Below are positions 49,987-61,400 of a stretch of 64,000 nucleotides of DNA, piece after piece (position 1 is the stretch's first letter; every line of letters begins with the position of its first letter). Location: NCBI RefSeq assembly GCF_014200495.1, contig NZ_JACHBY010000001.1, forward strand, positions 558,001 to 622,000. Direction: 5' to 3'. Below the pieces are notes generated by a model that saw only the letters and a list, made by a program, of their open reading frames with translations, was not told the DNA's origin and searched no databases. A program made the position numbers and the translations under genes. The DNA comes from Mucilaginibacter geliditolerans (lineage in GTDB: Bacteria > Bacteroidota > Bacteroidia > Sphingobacteriales > Sphingobacteriaceae).

Positions 49987-51477
49987 ATGCAAGCATATTT
50001 ATTAGGGATTGACATAGGCACCGGCAGCACTAAAGCGGTGGCTGTTAGTTTTAGTGGCGAGCCAATTGATGTTTCGCAACATTATTACCCGGTTAAAAGC
50101 CCTAAGCCTGGTTATAGCGAGCAGGATCCAGCATTAATTTTTGAGGCTTTTATTAGTTGTATTGCTGATACAGTAAAAAAAATCGGGTATCCGCCTTATG
50201 CTATCAGCCTGAGCAGCGCTATGCATAGTGTTATTCCTGTTGATGCTGATGGAAAAGCACTGGCTGATATGATTATCTGGGCTGATGCCCGGAGTGAGGA
50301 AATTGCTCAGAAACTAAGAGCTACTACACAGGGTGAGGACATTTATAAAACTTCGGGCACCCCTATCCATGCCATGACACCACTTTGCAAGCTGATATGG
50401 CTTCAGGAACATCAAAATGCGTTATTTATTGCTGCACATAAATTTATCTCAATTAAGGAGTATATATGGCATCAACTTTTTAATGAGTTCCAGGTTGATT
50501 ACTCCATTGCTTCGGCAACAGGCCTGTTTGATATTATAAATCTTAAATGGAATCCCAATGCCTGTACTTTGGCTGGTATTACAGATAACAAACTTTCTGA
50601 GCCGGTAAATACAATTTATAAACGAACAGATTTAAATAAACGGCTCGCATCATTATTAAACCTTGCACCCAACACTCCATTTGTTATTGGTGCCAGTGAT
50701 GGCTGCTGTGCGAATCTGGGGAGTTTTGTTACTGAACCGGGAGTGGCTTCATTAACCATAGGCACCAGCGGCGCTGTGCGTATTACAAGCAAGCAACCTG
50801 TATATAATTACCCGGCCATGGTATTTAATTACTTACTGAATAAAGAAACCTTTGTTTGCGGTGGTGCGGTAAATAATGGCGGCATAGCATTAAACTGGTT
50901 AATAAAAACATTCCTTAATAAACAATTGCCGGGCCACAGCGATTACGATACTGTTTTCAACCAGATTGCAACTATTGAAGCCGGAAGTGACGGCTTAATA
51001 TTTCTACCTTACCTATACGGCGAAAGAGCGCCGCTTTGGGATACCCAAAGCTGTGGCGTATTTTTTAATATTAAACCCCTGCACACGCAGGCCCATTTTT
51101 TAAGGGCCGGCCTTGAAGGAATCTGCTTTGCCTTATATGATGTACTGCAAACCGTTGAACAATCATCAGCTCCAATTGATCAACTAAACATAAGCGGTGG
51201 ATTTATTACTTCAGCTGTTTGGACACAAATGCTGGCAAACATTACAGGCAAAAAATTAGTGATCGTTCAACAGGAAGATGCCTCTGCAATGGGGACAATA
51301 TTTCTGGCTGTAGATGCCCTTAAGTTAGATCTGAAAATCTCACAAAAACCACCAGTTACTGAAATAAGCCTGATACCCCATCAGCCTACCCATCAAGCCT
51401 ACAATCAAGGCTTTTTTGCTTTCAAAACTCTGTACCAAAACTTGAAAGAAACGATGCACTTATTGCATAATATGTAA
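49987..51477 (+). CDS. Gluconokinase (FGGY family)
   Basis: A 496-residue sugar kinase. N-terminal phosphate loop LLGIDIGTGSTKAVAVSFSG, YSEQDPALIFEAFISCI, ALADMIIWADARSEEIAQKL, HAMTPLCKLIWLQEH (the block typical of gluconokinases), VIGASDGCCANLGSFVTEPG, IGTSGAVRITS and LNISGGFITSAVWTQMLANI. It would make 6-phosphogluconate. Other FGGY kinases (xylulokinase) are possible. No gluconate permease or dehydratase is adjacent. Confidence 0.8.
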   Translation: MQAYLLGIDIGTGSTKAVAVSFSGEPIDVSQHYYPVKSPKPGYSEQDPALIFEAFISCIADTVKKIGYPPYAISLSSAMHSVIPVDADGKALADMIIWADARSEEIAQKLRATTQGEDIYKTSGTPIHAMTPLCKLIWLQEHQNALFIAAHKFISIKEYIWHQLFNEFQVDYSIASATGLFDIINLKWNPNACTLAGITDNKLSEPVNTIYKRTDLNKRLASLLNLAPNTPFVIGASDGCCANLGSFVTEPGVASLTIGTSGAVRITSKQPVYNYPAMVFNYLLNKETFVCGGAVNNGGIALNWLIKTFLNKQLPGHSDYDTVFNQIATIEAGSDGLIFLPYLYGERAPLWDTQSCGVFFNIKPLHTQAHFLRAGLEGICFALYDVLQTVEQSSAPIDQLNISGGFITSAVWTQMLANITGKKLVIVQQEDASAMGTIFLAVDALKLDLKISQKPPVTEISLIPHQPTHQAYNQGFFAFKTLYQNLKETMHLLHNM

Positions 51478-51925
51478 TATTTATCATAACAAGAAAATAC
51501 AATTTTCTCCATAAGAATATCTGCGCATTTCTCTCGAAAACGCGAACTTTAATATTATAAATGTCGTATAATTTTCAATTATACAGTATCAATTCATTAA
51601 ATTTAAGGGATTTTTAATGTGTAAAAAACATCTTTTCGACTAAATAATAAATATTTTTCAATTTTATTATTTAATCGAAATAGGCGAAAAAATATCATAT
51701 TATTTATTTATTAAAATCATATTTTTTATTTATTTATTTTTTTTAATAATCGGTTTTATAAAAAAAGCATGGGACAAAAACTGCATTTTAACAAGCATTG
51801 TAAAGGGCTTTTGTAATGAAACAATTTCATTCAATACCAAACAATACAAGTTATCAAACGCGATATAGCACAGAGCTAAATAATAAATATAAAACTGGCT
51901 TTCTTCAGCATTCATTATAATATAT
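51478..51925. other. AT-rich intergenic region before the giant surface protein
   Basis: About 450 bases, with long A/T runs (ATTTATTTATTTTTTTTAAT near 51727-51746) and a perfect 8-bp hairpin at 51566-51584 (GTATAATT / AATTATAC). No convincing ORF or promoter was found. Confidence 0.5.
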
Positions 51926-54900
51926 ATGAAGGGTACTTTACTTGGTTTAATTTTTATTTTTTCATCTTTCGTAGGGTACAGTCAATGTACTTTAAGTGCA
52001 TCCATTACATCATCAAGCCCTAATCTTTGTCCGGGAAGCAGCGTAATTTTAACCGCATCAGCATCAGCAGGCACACCACCATATAGCTATATCTGGAGCA
52101 CAGGTGAAACAACTCCCAATATAACGGTGAACAAGGTTGGCACTTACACGGTTACAGTAACCGATAAAACCTCTGGCTGCCAGCCTATTGTACAAAAAAT
52201 AGCTATTACTAATGTCGCAAATCTTAATCCGCCAACTGCACAAAGTGTCACAGTTTGTCGTAATAGCCCCGCTACTTTAATTGCGACAGGGCCCGGTGGT
52301 GATTACCAATGGTATGACGCCCCTGTAGGTGGGAACTTCATAATAGACGGAAGTACTTATATTACTCAAAATATCACACAATTTGCTGTTTTCTATGTTC
52401 AAACAACAATTTCAGGATGTACGAGTGCAAGAACACCAGTATATGTAAACATTATTAGCAATCCGATAGCCACAGGCGATACCGTATGTTCTGGCAGTCC
52501 AGCTACATTATCAGCAACCGGTGCCGACAGCTATTCCTGGTATGATGCACCTTCGGGTGGTAGTTTGCTAAGCAGCACTTCAACTTATACTACTCCTCCA
52601 ATTACAAGCAATGTCAATTATTATTTAGTAGGAATTAAAAGTGGCTGTACCAGCTCAACAATTACAGTACCAGCAAGAGTAATCCCAACCCCTCCTACAC
52701 CGACAAGTACAAATGTTACTATTTGCTCAGGTTCTTCGGCACACTTACATGCTGATGCATCATCCGGAATATTCGACTGGTTTGATGTCCCTACCGGAGG
52801 TACATCTTTAATTTCAAGTCCTGACTATACTACACCTACATTAACAACCACAACCACATATTACGTACAAACATCAATAAGTCAATGCGTTAGCGTAAGA
52901 ACACCTGTAACTGTTACCGTAAACCCCAACCCGACCCCACCGGTTGCACAAACAGATACCATTTGCCCTAACAGCCCCATCATGTTAACGGCCAGCACTG
53001 CACCTTCAGGATCATACCAATGGTATGACGCACCTGTTGGTGGAATTCAGCTATCCAGTGCGAATACTTATACTACTCCGGCTCTTACTCATTCAACAAC
53101 TTATTATGTTCAAAACAGCAATTCATCATGTACAAGTGGCCGTACACCAATAAATGTCATTGTAAACACGCCGCCCAATGCGCCATCAGCTTCGGAACCG
53201 TTGATATGTGCAGGTTCAACAGCAACGCTAACGGCAACTGCTCCGGGAGGTACATACCAATGGTTTGGCAGCGCCAACGGCACGACTGTATTAGCGACTG
53301 ACTCCAGTTATACTACACCAGCATTAACTACTACCACCACCTACTATGTGCAAACTACAGTAAATGGTTGTGCTAGCCCGCGAAAAGCCGTAAAAGTTAC
53401 AATTCTTGCACCGGTGGCAGGCCCTAAAGCTGCAGGCACATCGGTTTGCTCGGGCAATGCCGCCTCGCTTACCGCATCCGGATTTAGTAGTTATACATGG
53501 TATGATAAAGCAACAGGCGGCACTTATTTATCTTCGGGGGCAAATTATATTACACCTGCGTTAACTGCTACTACTACTTTTTATGTAGAAGGTACAACAA
53601 TAAATGGCTGTGCTACTATACGCACCGCGGTAACCGTTACTGTTGATCCAGTTCCAGCTGCTCCAAAAGCGGTAAGCGGCCCGGCAGTATGCCCGGGATC
53701 GCCACAAACCCTGACAGCAAGCGCAAGCAGTGGTACCTTCCAATGGTATGATGCAGCCAGCAACGGAAATTTATTAGCTACCGGTGCAACTTATACCATA
53801 CCGTCATTATCGGCAAGTACAACCTATTATGTTGAAAACATATCTCCTACATCATGTACAAGCCAACTAACATCGGTTATTGCACAGGTTATCTCTATAC
53901 CAAGCCCGCAATTTCAGTACTCATCAGGTACATTTTGCACCACTGGCGGAGGGAATCAAACACCTAAAATTAACAACCCGGGTGGAACGTTTAGCGCAGT
54001 ACCTGCAGGTTTAGTAATAGACCCGGCAACAGGTACTATTAATACTGCAACAAGTATTCCTGGTAAATACCAGGTTTCTTATTCAAGAGCGGGCACCTGT
54101 ACATCAACATCCAGTACAATTATAGTTATCACTACACACCCCGATGCCACATTCTCCATAAATAGCCCTGTTTGCCAAGATGGAACCAATCCTGTGGCCG
54201 TTTTTACTGGAGGCAGCGCCGGTGTATTTACAGCATCGTCCCCTAATTTGGTATTCTTTAACACGTCAACGGGCGAAGTTAATTTACAAAAAAGTAAGCC
54301 AGGGACATATACTATAATCAATACCATATCAAGCGGGTCTTGTCCTACTGTTTCCGATCCGGAAACCTTAATTATTAGCCAGCCGATAATTTTAACTGCC
54401 GGCCCAAATCAATCGGTACCGATCAATACGCCGGTTCAGTTAGCCGGAACTTTAAATGGCCCATCAAGTGTAACGGTAAAATGGACGACTAATGGCAAAG
54501 GCACATTTAACAACCCTGCTTTATTAAAAGCCATTTATACGCCAAAAGCGGGTGAAACATCTGTAAAACTTACTTTAACCACAAGTAATCCTGAAGCACC
54601 CTGTGCTAATAAATCAGCTTCAGTAACCATAACATTTACTATTAGTACAGTACCTAAAGCACCAACTGTTGCAAGCGTTACAATTTGCCCGGGCACCGCC
54701 GCCACGTTAACTGCTACTGCTCCGGGTGGGGCTTATGTTTGGTATGCTACTGCCGCAGGCGGAACCCCAATAGCAACAGGAGCTTCACTTACAACCCCTG
54801 CATTAACAAATCCTGCCACTTATTACGTACAAACAACTGTAGGCGGTTTAACAAGTCCCAGAACAGCAGTAACTGTTAATATTACTGCAATACCTGTTCA

Positions 54901-57262
54901 ACCAGTAGTTGCGGCTATAGGGCCTATATGCAGCAATTCTTCGGCAACACTTACAGCAAGTACTTCAGGATCGGCAGTGGGCAACTATGTATGGTATGAT
55001 GCGCCTGCTGGTGGTAACCTAGTATCGGTAAGTAACCCATTTATAACGCCGCCTTTAACTTCAAACACATCGTATTATGTACAAGCTACAGGTAATACCT
55101 GTACAGTTACAAGAACAAAGGTTAATGTTCTAGTTAATCCATTACCGCAAATAACAAGTGCTCCATCAGCTAATATATGCAGCGACGAGCCTCAAACTTA
55201 TGCCATAACTTCAAATATCGCTTCAGCTACCTTTGTGTGGAAACGTGCAGCTATAGCAGGAATAAGTAACCTGGCAGTTTCAGGTAAAACCTCATCAACC
55301 ATTACTGAAACATTAACAAACACTACCCTATCGCCAATTAATGTAACTTATCTCATCACGCCATTAGCTAACGGCTGTTCGGGTGCTGCATTTTCTTATG
55401 TTGCTACTGTAAACCCAAAACCATTTGTAAAAAGCGCGGCTGTAGCTACAGTATGTTATGGCATTTCCAGCAACTATACCATTCAATTTAATGACCCTGC
55501 AACTACCTATACATGGACACGTGCAGCAGTACCGGGCATAAAAAATTCACCAGTGGCCGGACAAACAGGCACTATACAAGAGATTTTGTTTAACACTACA
55601 AATGCTCCTATTAACGTAACTTATGTATTTAACTACCACAATTCAACCTGCGACGGTGTTCCGTTCAATCTGGTAGTTACTGTTAATCCAGCAGTAACTA
55701 TAACCAGTCCAAATACAGGGGTAGCGTGTAGCGGCGTGTCTCAAAGCTATACTATTACATCAAACATATCGTCAGCAACATTTACATGGGCACGTGCAGC
55801 AGTAGCTGGTATAAGTAACCCGGCTGTATCAAATCAAACAACAACATCAATTAATGAGGCATTGGTAAATACCAGCAGCGCACCTATAAAAGTTAACTAC
55901 ATTATTACACCAACGAGTAACGGATGCGTATCATCAACACCATTTATCTATACAGCAACGGTTAATTTTGTACCTGCACCACCTACCTCAGCTACCAGCA
56001 ATTCACCAGTATGCTTAAATAGCACTATTCAATTGAGTACCAATCCAGTTCCGGGTGCAAAATACCTATGGACAGGACCAAACGGCTTTACATCTACCTT
56101 ACAAAATCCGACAATTGAGTCTGCTGCTAAAAGTGCCAGTGGCGTATATAGCGTATATCTTATTATTGGTGGATGTACAAGCCCGCCAAAAACTGATACG
56201 GTACAAGTGGATGATCCGCCTATTGCTACGGCAGGCGCCAGTTTTCCAACTTGTTTAGTATCACCATCAGTAAATCTGCACGGAACAATATCAGGAGGCA
56301 CCTCAACAGGTATTTGGTCATCTTCTTCCAATACCGGAGGATACTTTTCACCCAGGGCCGATTCAATACAGAATGTACAATACATACCTTCAGCCCAAGA
56401 TATAGCAAACGGCAGCGTAGTACTCACTTTAGCTTCCACCAGTAAAGATAATTGCGCCATTGCCACATCATCCCTGACAGTAACATTCACGATATTTGCA
56501 GGTGAGAGCGCGGGAAATAATATAACTGTATGTTCGCAAACTGAAGCCATTCAATTAAAAGGTTCAATAAAAGTTCCGGGAGCATCGGGCACATGGAAAG
56601 GTGGAACAGGAAAATTTCTTCCAAATTCCAGTGCTTTAAATGCTGTTTATGTGCCAGGTGCCGATGATATAAAGCAAGGTTCAGTAAAGCTATATTTAAC
56701 AAATAATTCAAATAGTGCATGTTATCAGCCAACTGATAGCTTGGTTATAACTTTCATGCCACCTCCAACCGTTAATGCCGGAGGCACCAGGTACGTCTTA
56801 CGTGGCAGTAAAATAACTTTAGAACCAACGGTAAGTGATCCGACTGTGAAGTATTTATGGACCCCAAAAATTGACATAAACGATAATACTGTGAAAAACC
56901 CAGTTATTACAGGAGATCAGGACATCACTTATACCCTTTTGGTTACTGACAGTTTGGGCTGCACCAGCACAAGTTCGGTTAGTGTTGTGGTATCTCCTCA
57001 ATTAAACGTACCTAACGCATTTACACCTAATGGTGATGGTATAAATGACCAATGGAATGTTGTAGGCCTGGTGGCTTATTATAACGCTACTGTTGACGTT
57101 TTTAACAGGTATGGTGCAAAGGTATTCCATTCAGTAGGATATAATACGCCATGGGATGGCACCTATAATGGCAGCCCATTACCAATGGGTGTATATTATT
57201 ATGTAATTGATACCAAAGTCAAAAACCAGGTACTTTCCGGCTCGGTAACTATTGTTAAATAA
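51926..57262 (+). CDS. Giant Ig-repeat surface protein with T9SS type B sorting domain
   Basis: A 1778-residue protein with a signal peptide (LLGLIFIFSSFVGYS). Nine copies of an ~80-residue Ig-like unit (VCSGSPATLSATG...YSWYDAPSGG...TTPALTTTTTYYVQT), three PKD-like units (CSDEPQTYAITSNIASATF, then NVTYLITPLANGCSGAAF) and several further Ig-like domains fill the middle. The last ~85 residues (LNVPNAFTPNGDGINDQWNV, VDVFNRYGAKVFHS, WDGTYNGSPLPMGVYYYVID) are the CHU_C/gliding-motility-associated C-terminal domain recognised by the type IX secretion system. It is very rich in Thr, Ser, Pro and has few charges. A cell-surface adhesin or matrix protein is likely; no catalytic domain is seen. Confidence 0.9.
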   Translation: MKGTLLGLIFIFSSFVGYSQCTLSASITSSSPNLCPGSSVILTASASAGTPPYSYIWSTGETTPNITVNKVGTYTVTVTDKTSGCQPIVQKIAITNVANLNPPTAQSVTVCRNSPATLIATGPGGDYQWYDAPVGGNFIIDGSTYITQNITQFAVFYVQTTISGCTSARTPVYVNIISNPIATGDTVCSGSPATLSATGADSYSWYDAPSGGSLLSSTSTYTTPPITSNVNYYLVGIKSGCTSSTITVPARVIPTPPTPTSTNVTICSGSSAHLHADASSGIFDWFDVPTGGTSLISSPDYTTPTLTTTTTYYVQTSISQCVSVRTPVTVTVNPNPTPPVAQTDTICPNSPIMLTASTAPSGSYQWYDAPVGGIQLSSANTYTTPALTHSTTYYVQNSNSSCTSGRTPINVIVNTPPNAPSASEPLICAGSTATLTATAPGGTYQWFGSANGTTVLATDSSYTTPALTTTTTYYVQTTVNGCASPRKAVKVTILAPVAGPKAAGTSVCSGNAASLTASGFSSYTWYDKATGGTYLSSGANYITPALTATTTFYVEGTTINGCATIRTAVTVTVDPVPAAPKAVSGPAVCPGSPQTLTASASSGTFQWYDAASNGNLLATGATYTIPSLSASTTYYVENISPTSCTSQLTSVIAQVISIPSPQFQYSSGTFCTTGGGNQTPKINNPGGTFSAVPAGLVIDPATGTINTATSIPGKYQVSYSRAGTCTSTSSTIIVITTHPDATFSINSPVCQDGTNPVAVFTGGSAGVFTASSPNLVFFNTSTGEVNLQKSKPGTYTIINTISSGSCPTVSDPETLIISQPIILTAGPNQSVPINTPVQLAGTLNGPSSVTVKWTTNGKGTFNNPALLKAIYTPKAGETSVKLTLTTSNPEAPCANKSASVTITFTISTVPKAPTVASVTICPGTAATLTATAPGGAYVWYATAAGGTPIATGASLTTPALTNPATYYVQTTVGGLTSPRTAVTVNITAIPVQPVVAAIGPICSNSSATLTASTSGSAVGNYVWYDAPAGGNLVSVSNPFITPPLTSNTSYYVQATGNTCTVTRTKVNVLVNPLPQITSAPSANICSDEPQTYAITSNIASATFVWKRAAIAGISNLAVSGKTSSTITETLTNTTLSPINVTYLITPLANGCSGAAFSYVATVNPKPFVKSAAVATVCYGISSNYTIQFNDPATTYTWTRAAVPGIKNSPVAGQTGTIQEILFNTTNAPINVTYVFNYHNSTCDGVPFNLVVTVNPAVTITSPNTGVACSGVSQSYTITSNISSATFTWARAAVAGISNPAVSNQTTTSINEALVNTSSAPIKVNYIITPTSNGCVSSTPFIYTATVNFVPAPPTSATSNSPVCLNSTIQLSTNPVPGAKYLWTGPNGFTSTLQNPTIESAAKSASGVYSVYLIIGGCTSPPKTDTVQVDDPPIATAGASFPTCLVSPSVNLHGTISGGTSTGIWSSSSNTGGYFSPRADSIQNVQYIPSAQDIANGSVVLTLASTSKDNCAIATSSLTVTFTIFAGESAGNNITVCSQTEAIQLKGSIKVPGASGTWKGGTGKFLPNSSALNAVYVPGADDIKQGSVKLYLTNNSNSACYQPTDSLVITFMPPPTVNAGGTRYVLRGSKITLEPTVSDPTVKYLWTPKIDINDNTVKNPVITGDQDITYTLLVTDSLGCTSTSSVSVVVSPQLNVPNAFTPNGDGINDQWNVVGLVAYYNATVDVFNRYGAKVFHSVGYNTPWDGTYNGSPLPMGVYYYVIDTKVKNQVLSGSVTIVK

Positions 57263-57300
57263 TGAATTATGAAATCAGGTGTATAGCATATTTTGAAATG

Positions 57301-58032
57301 CTATATACCTAAACAATTATTATCCCGGTAAAATACGGTTGTGCATTTCAGGTAGTTTACAGTAGGAGCCGTTCCCCAAAAGTCAATTCTTTTAAATCCT
57401 TTCCCTGTCAAAAAGTTAATGCCTGGGGCGTATTGTTCCCTTTCCGAGTCATCGAGTACCACTACGCCTGTTGATTTTAGCGCCTGTAAATTGTTTATAC
57501 AGCAATTTACCCGGTCTCTACCGTCAACTATTATTATATCATACTGATTATCGGTTTGAGTTGCATATTTGCAATACTCCTCGCCATATACCAGTTCACA
57601 GTAAAATAATTTAACATTTTGTGGCATTGAACTTTTTATCTTATCATACCAAAACTCATTATTTTCAACACTGTGCACACAAGCAACTTTATCAGCATAA
57701 TAAAGGGTTGAATTACCACTTCCGAACTCAAAGATCTCGAAATCGCTTTGAAGCCTTTCTTCTATAAATTTAATATAAGGATAGGTAACCCATGGTAATG
57801 GCTTACCCGATTGATCAACAATAGTTCCTGTACTTAATGAATTTATCCAACCGATATCATACAAATAACCTCCCTTTTTAAATGCAAGCAATTCCTTCTC
57901 TTCCTTATCGCTTAGCAGTGCAATCAGTTTTTCTCTTTTCATAAGAGAGGTTAAGATATAATAGATCGCTTTCTTCATAGTATTTATTTGCGGTATTGAA
58001 AATTCAAATTTTAGTCCGGTAAATGTAAGCAT
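57301..58032 (-). CDS. SAM-dependent methyltransferase-like protein
   Basis: A 243-residue protein with a Rossmann methyltransferase core: motif I FEIFEFGSGNSTLYYADKVA, the acidic turn HSVENNEFWYDKIKSSM, and post-motif YDIIIVDGRDRVNCCINNLQ followed by GVVVLDDSERE. It resembles methyltransferases found in glycan and surface-polymer clusters. An in-frame Met at 57978 (MKKAIYYIL) is an equally good start. It is convergent with the giant surface protein; any link is speculation. Confidence 0.75.
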   Translation of the reverse strand: MLTFTGLKFEFSIPQINTMKKAIYYILTSLMKREKLIALLSDKEEKELLAFKKGGYLYDIGWINSLSTGTIVDQSGKPLPWVTYPYIKFIEERLQSDFEIFEFGSGNSTLYYADKVACVHSVENNEFWYDKIKSSMPQNVKLFYCELVYGEEYCKYATQTDNQYDIIIVDGRDRVNCCINNLQALKSTGVVVLDDSEREQYAPGINFLTGKGFKRIDFWGTAPTVNYLKCTTVFYRDNNCLGI

Positions 58033-58194
58033 TCATCCAGCTTTGCGCTTTTTTGATACATATCTGTTACAGTTGAATGATAAGCTACAGGCGAGTTAAA
58101 TTAGTTACACTAACTTAACTCTTTGTTAATATTTAGTTAACAATAGAGTCTCAATTATTATCTAATATTGTAATCAGCTATTAATCATTTAATT

Positions 58195-58368
58195 ATGGAA
58201 AATCAAACACAGGAACAACTAGTAAGCATAGGAGATGACCAGGAATTAAATTATTGGTCGAAAGAATTTGGCATAGCCAAAGAGGAACTGATTGCCGTAT
58301 TTAAACAAGGCGGAACTTTCGCTTCAGCGGTAGAAAATTACGTCAAGACCCTCCAGTATTCTTTATAA
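58195..58368 (+). CDS. DUF3606 domain protein (57 residues)
   Basis: An ATG at 58195 opens a 57-residue frame, stop TAA at 58366-58368. The core NYWSKEFGIAKEELIAVFKQ followed by FASAVENYV matches the DUF3606 pattern (helix, then a short basic stretch). DUF3606 proteins are small and of unknown function, often stress-associated. It is a single gene between the methyltransferase and the beta-galactosidase gene. Confidence 0.78.
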   Translation: MENQTQEQLVSIGDDQELNYWSKEFGIAKEELIAVFKQGGTFASAVENYVKTLQYSL

Positions 58369-58417
58369 TCAGCCGTAGCACTCTATAGCTGCGGACATAC
58401 CCAATACTATTAAATTT

Positions 58418-58458
58418 GAAGCAGAGCTGTCAGGTTAATCAACAACTCTGCTTCAAAA
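58418..58458. terminator. Hairpin between DUF3606 and the beta-galactosidase 3' end
   Basis: TTGAAGCAGAG and CTCTGCTTCAA are perfect 11-base inverted repeats about 20 bases apart, between convergent genes. The T-tracts on both sides are weak, so termination is likely but not certain. Confidence 0.5.
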
Positions 58459-58477
58459 CCAATAAGACATTCCCGGG

Positions 58478-61400
58478 CTACTTCTTATTGAACAATTGTA
58501 TCTGATAACTAAAGGTTGCCGGCTTTGCATATGGGCGATATTGCTCTAATGGCCGTGGGCCGCAACCATTTGAACCTACCCCCAATGTTTCATGGCTGAT
58601 CACTAATACAGTCCCCTTACTTTTCGGTAAATCAATTTTATATTCAACCGGCTCCATTTCCTCATCGCTGTATGGGAGTGCCGAAACCTGCATCAGTGAT
58701 GTATCTGCCTTAATAGTTAAACCCAGGCCTTTACCTGATGTTAAGTTTGCCCAACGCACATCTTCGTGGTTACCGCAATCCATTGGTTTTTCATATGGTG
58801 TCATTTGCTGTACAACACTGCTTGAATAATGTGCCACATCCGATCCCTGTTTCCGGTCCGGATAGTTCTCCATCGGGCCACGGCCAAAATAATCAAATTG
58901 ATCAAGCTCTTTGTTCAGGAACATACGCACGCCAATACGCGCAAGTACAAGTGTCGGGTCACTAAAGCTCACCTTATTTTCAGCGTTAATTACTCCCCTG
59001 CCGTATATGGTATAAATTACCTGGTGATGCACTGTGAAGTTTTGCTTGCCTGTTCCGGTTAAGCTTACCCTGATCTCTATTACACCTTTTGAAATCTGTG
59101 CACTCTTCACTTCATCAGCAACCCAGTTTATATCCGTAAGGCCTTTCTTCTCCCATTCTCTATAAGCCCACATATCATCTATTTGATGAGGTGCACGCCA
59201 TAAGTGCAGCATCGGGCCGCCATTATCTCTCAGTACGTTTTCCCCGTTCTTTACCATTTTAGAGAAAGTTCCCTTGGTTTTATCAAAGGTTAAGCTAAAA
59301 TCAGCTCCTGTTACTTTGATGGTTCCAGTTGAATCGTTCAGTGTTAATGTTCCGTTTCCGGCATTATCAACTTTAACAGGTTTTGGTATAGATAAGTCGA
59401 ATTGCTGCTCAGCGACCTCATAACCTTTTTTAGCCCAGATCTGATCTGCTCCCAGATCAAATGATATCCGCAGGAAATACTCCGCACCAGGTTTTGGTTT
59501 AATAGTAAAAGGTACTTTTATATCCTTTTCTTCACCCGGATTGATAAGGCCAACATTTAAACTGCCTGATGATATTTTAGTCCCATTTTCGCTTAAGTCC
59601 CATTTAGCTGTAAGGCCATTCAAGTTGATGAACTGGTAACGATTTTTAATGGTGAAGACTTTATTCTTAAGATCTTTTGCTTTGATAGTTATCCATTGAT
59701 AAGCATGTTTAAGCTCCGGGTAATGTGGTTTAGGTGTTCTATCGGAAAACACAACGCCTTTATGGATAAAATAATGATCATTGGGATACTCGCCAAAACC
59801 ACCACCATAGGCTGTTATATGATGATTGGGGTCACGGTCATTATAAATACCCTGATCCTGCCACTCCCATATGGCGCCACCCAATAACTGCGGGTATTTA
59901 TCAAACAGATCATTATAAATATCAACCGAACCCATCGAATTGAACATGGCGTGGGCGTATTCGCATAAATAAAACGGCTTGGTAAGCGTGGTATCATTAG
60001 CTTTTTTCTCCAGGTCATCAACTTGAGTATACATTTCGCTGTCCATATCGGCAGGATTTTTCGCACCGATGCCAAAGCCCTGGTAATGTGTTGGCCTTGT
60101 AGTGTCGATAGATTTGATGGTGCTTAATATAGCTCTGAAGTTAGAGCCTCCGCTTCCGCACTCATTACCTAACGACCAAATAATAACCGATGGATGGTTC
60201 TTGAAATTCTCCACATTGGCCACGTTCCTTTCAATCAATGCCGCCTTAATACGCGGATCTTCATTAAATTCATCCCATGAACCATGGCATTCCAGATTAG
60301 CTTCAGCAACAAGATAGATACCATATTCATCGCAAAGCTCATACCACCTTGGGTCATCAGAGTAATGGCAGGTACGTACGTGGTTACAATTAGCCTGTTT
60401 TATGAGAGTGATATCGCGAATCATCTGCTCCTCGGTAATGGCGTGACCATCATCAGGCCAGTTCTCATGCCGGTTCACCCCTTTTAGCTTGATAGGGACA
60501 CCATTAACTGTAAATATGCGGCCTTTAATCTCAATCTGTCTAAACCCGGTACGCGATGATTCGGTTTCAACCTTGCGGCTGCCATCATTGATCGTTAAAA
60601 CAGTTGTATACAATTTCGGAGTTTCCGCAGTCCATTTTTCGGGATTGTTTACTGGAATATCCACATTAAGGGTTACCTCTTCACCGGGTTGCAATGCAGG
60701 AATATCCTTTTTAGCAACAACTCCTGTTACCACTACATCCCCGTTATAAAGCGAAACTTCCAATTGTTGTGCCTTTGCAGGTTTATCGCTATAGTTTTTA
60801 ACTTTTGTTGCTACCAATAAATCGGCATTATGGAAATCTTTATCGAAGGTTGTTTTTATAAAATAATCCCTGATATGTTCCTGCGGCGAGCTCCATAATG
60901 TAACATTTCTGAATATCCCGCTTAAACGGAACATATCCTGATCTTCCAGGTAGCTGCCAGTAGTAAAGCGGTATACCTCGGCTGCTATAATATTATTACC
61001 TGGTTTTACATAGTTGGTGATATCAAATTCAGCGGCGTTGCGGCTATTAACACTGTAACCTACTTTTTTGCCGTTTATCCAAAGGAAAAAACCTGCATCA
61101 ACGCCATCAAATGTTACAAATATGCGGCGGCCATCCCAATCAGCGGGCACTTCAAAATTACGGCGGTAGCTGCCTACTGGGTTTCTTTCCTGATAAGCGG
61201 TATAGCTTACAGGAGGCGTGCTCATTACACGCGGAAAATCCTTTTTGAAGATATAAGTAAAGTTACTGTAATATGGCGTTCCGTATCCTTCCACTTGCCA
61301 GCATGATGGCACCTTAATATCGCGCCAGCCAGAGACATCGTAATCTGTTTTATAAAAATTCACCGGGCGCTTCTGTGGCCAGTCGACCCAATGAAATTTC

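Noticed and set aside
51730..51915. 61-codon minus-strand ORF in the AT-rich gap before the surface protein
   Set aside because: Very AT-rich, no promoter or terminator, and residues that look like random AT translation.
56029..56550. Minus-strand frame of 173 codons inside the giant surface protein
   Set aside because: A shadow produced by the codon bias of the Thr/Ser-rich repeats; no promoter or family.
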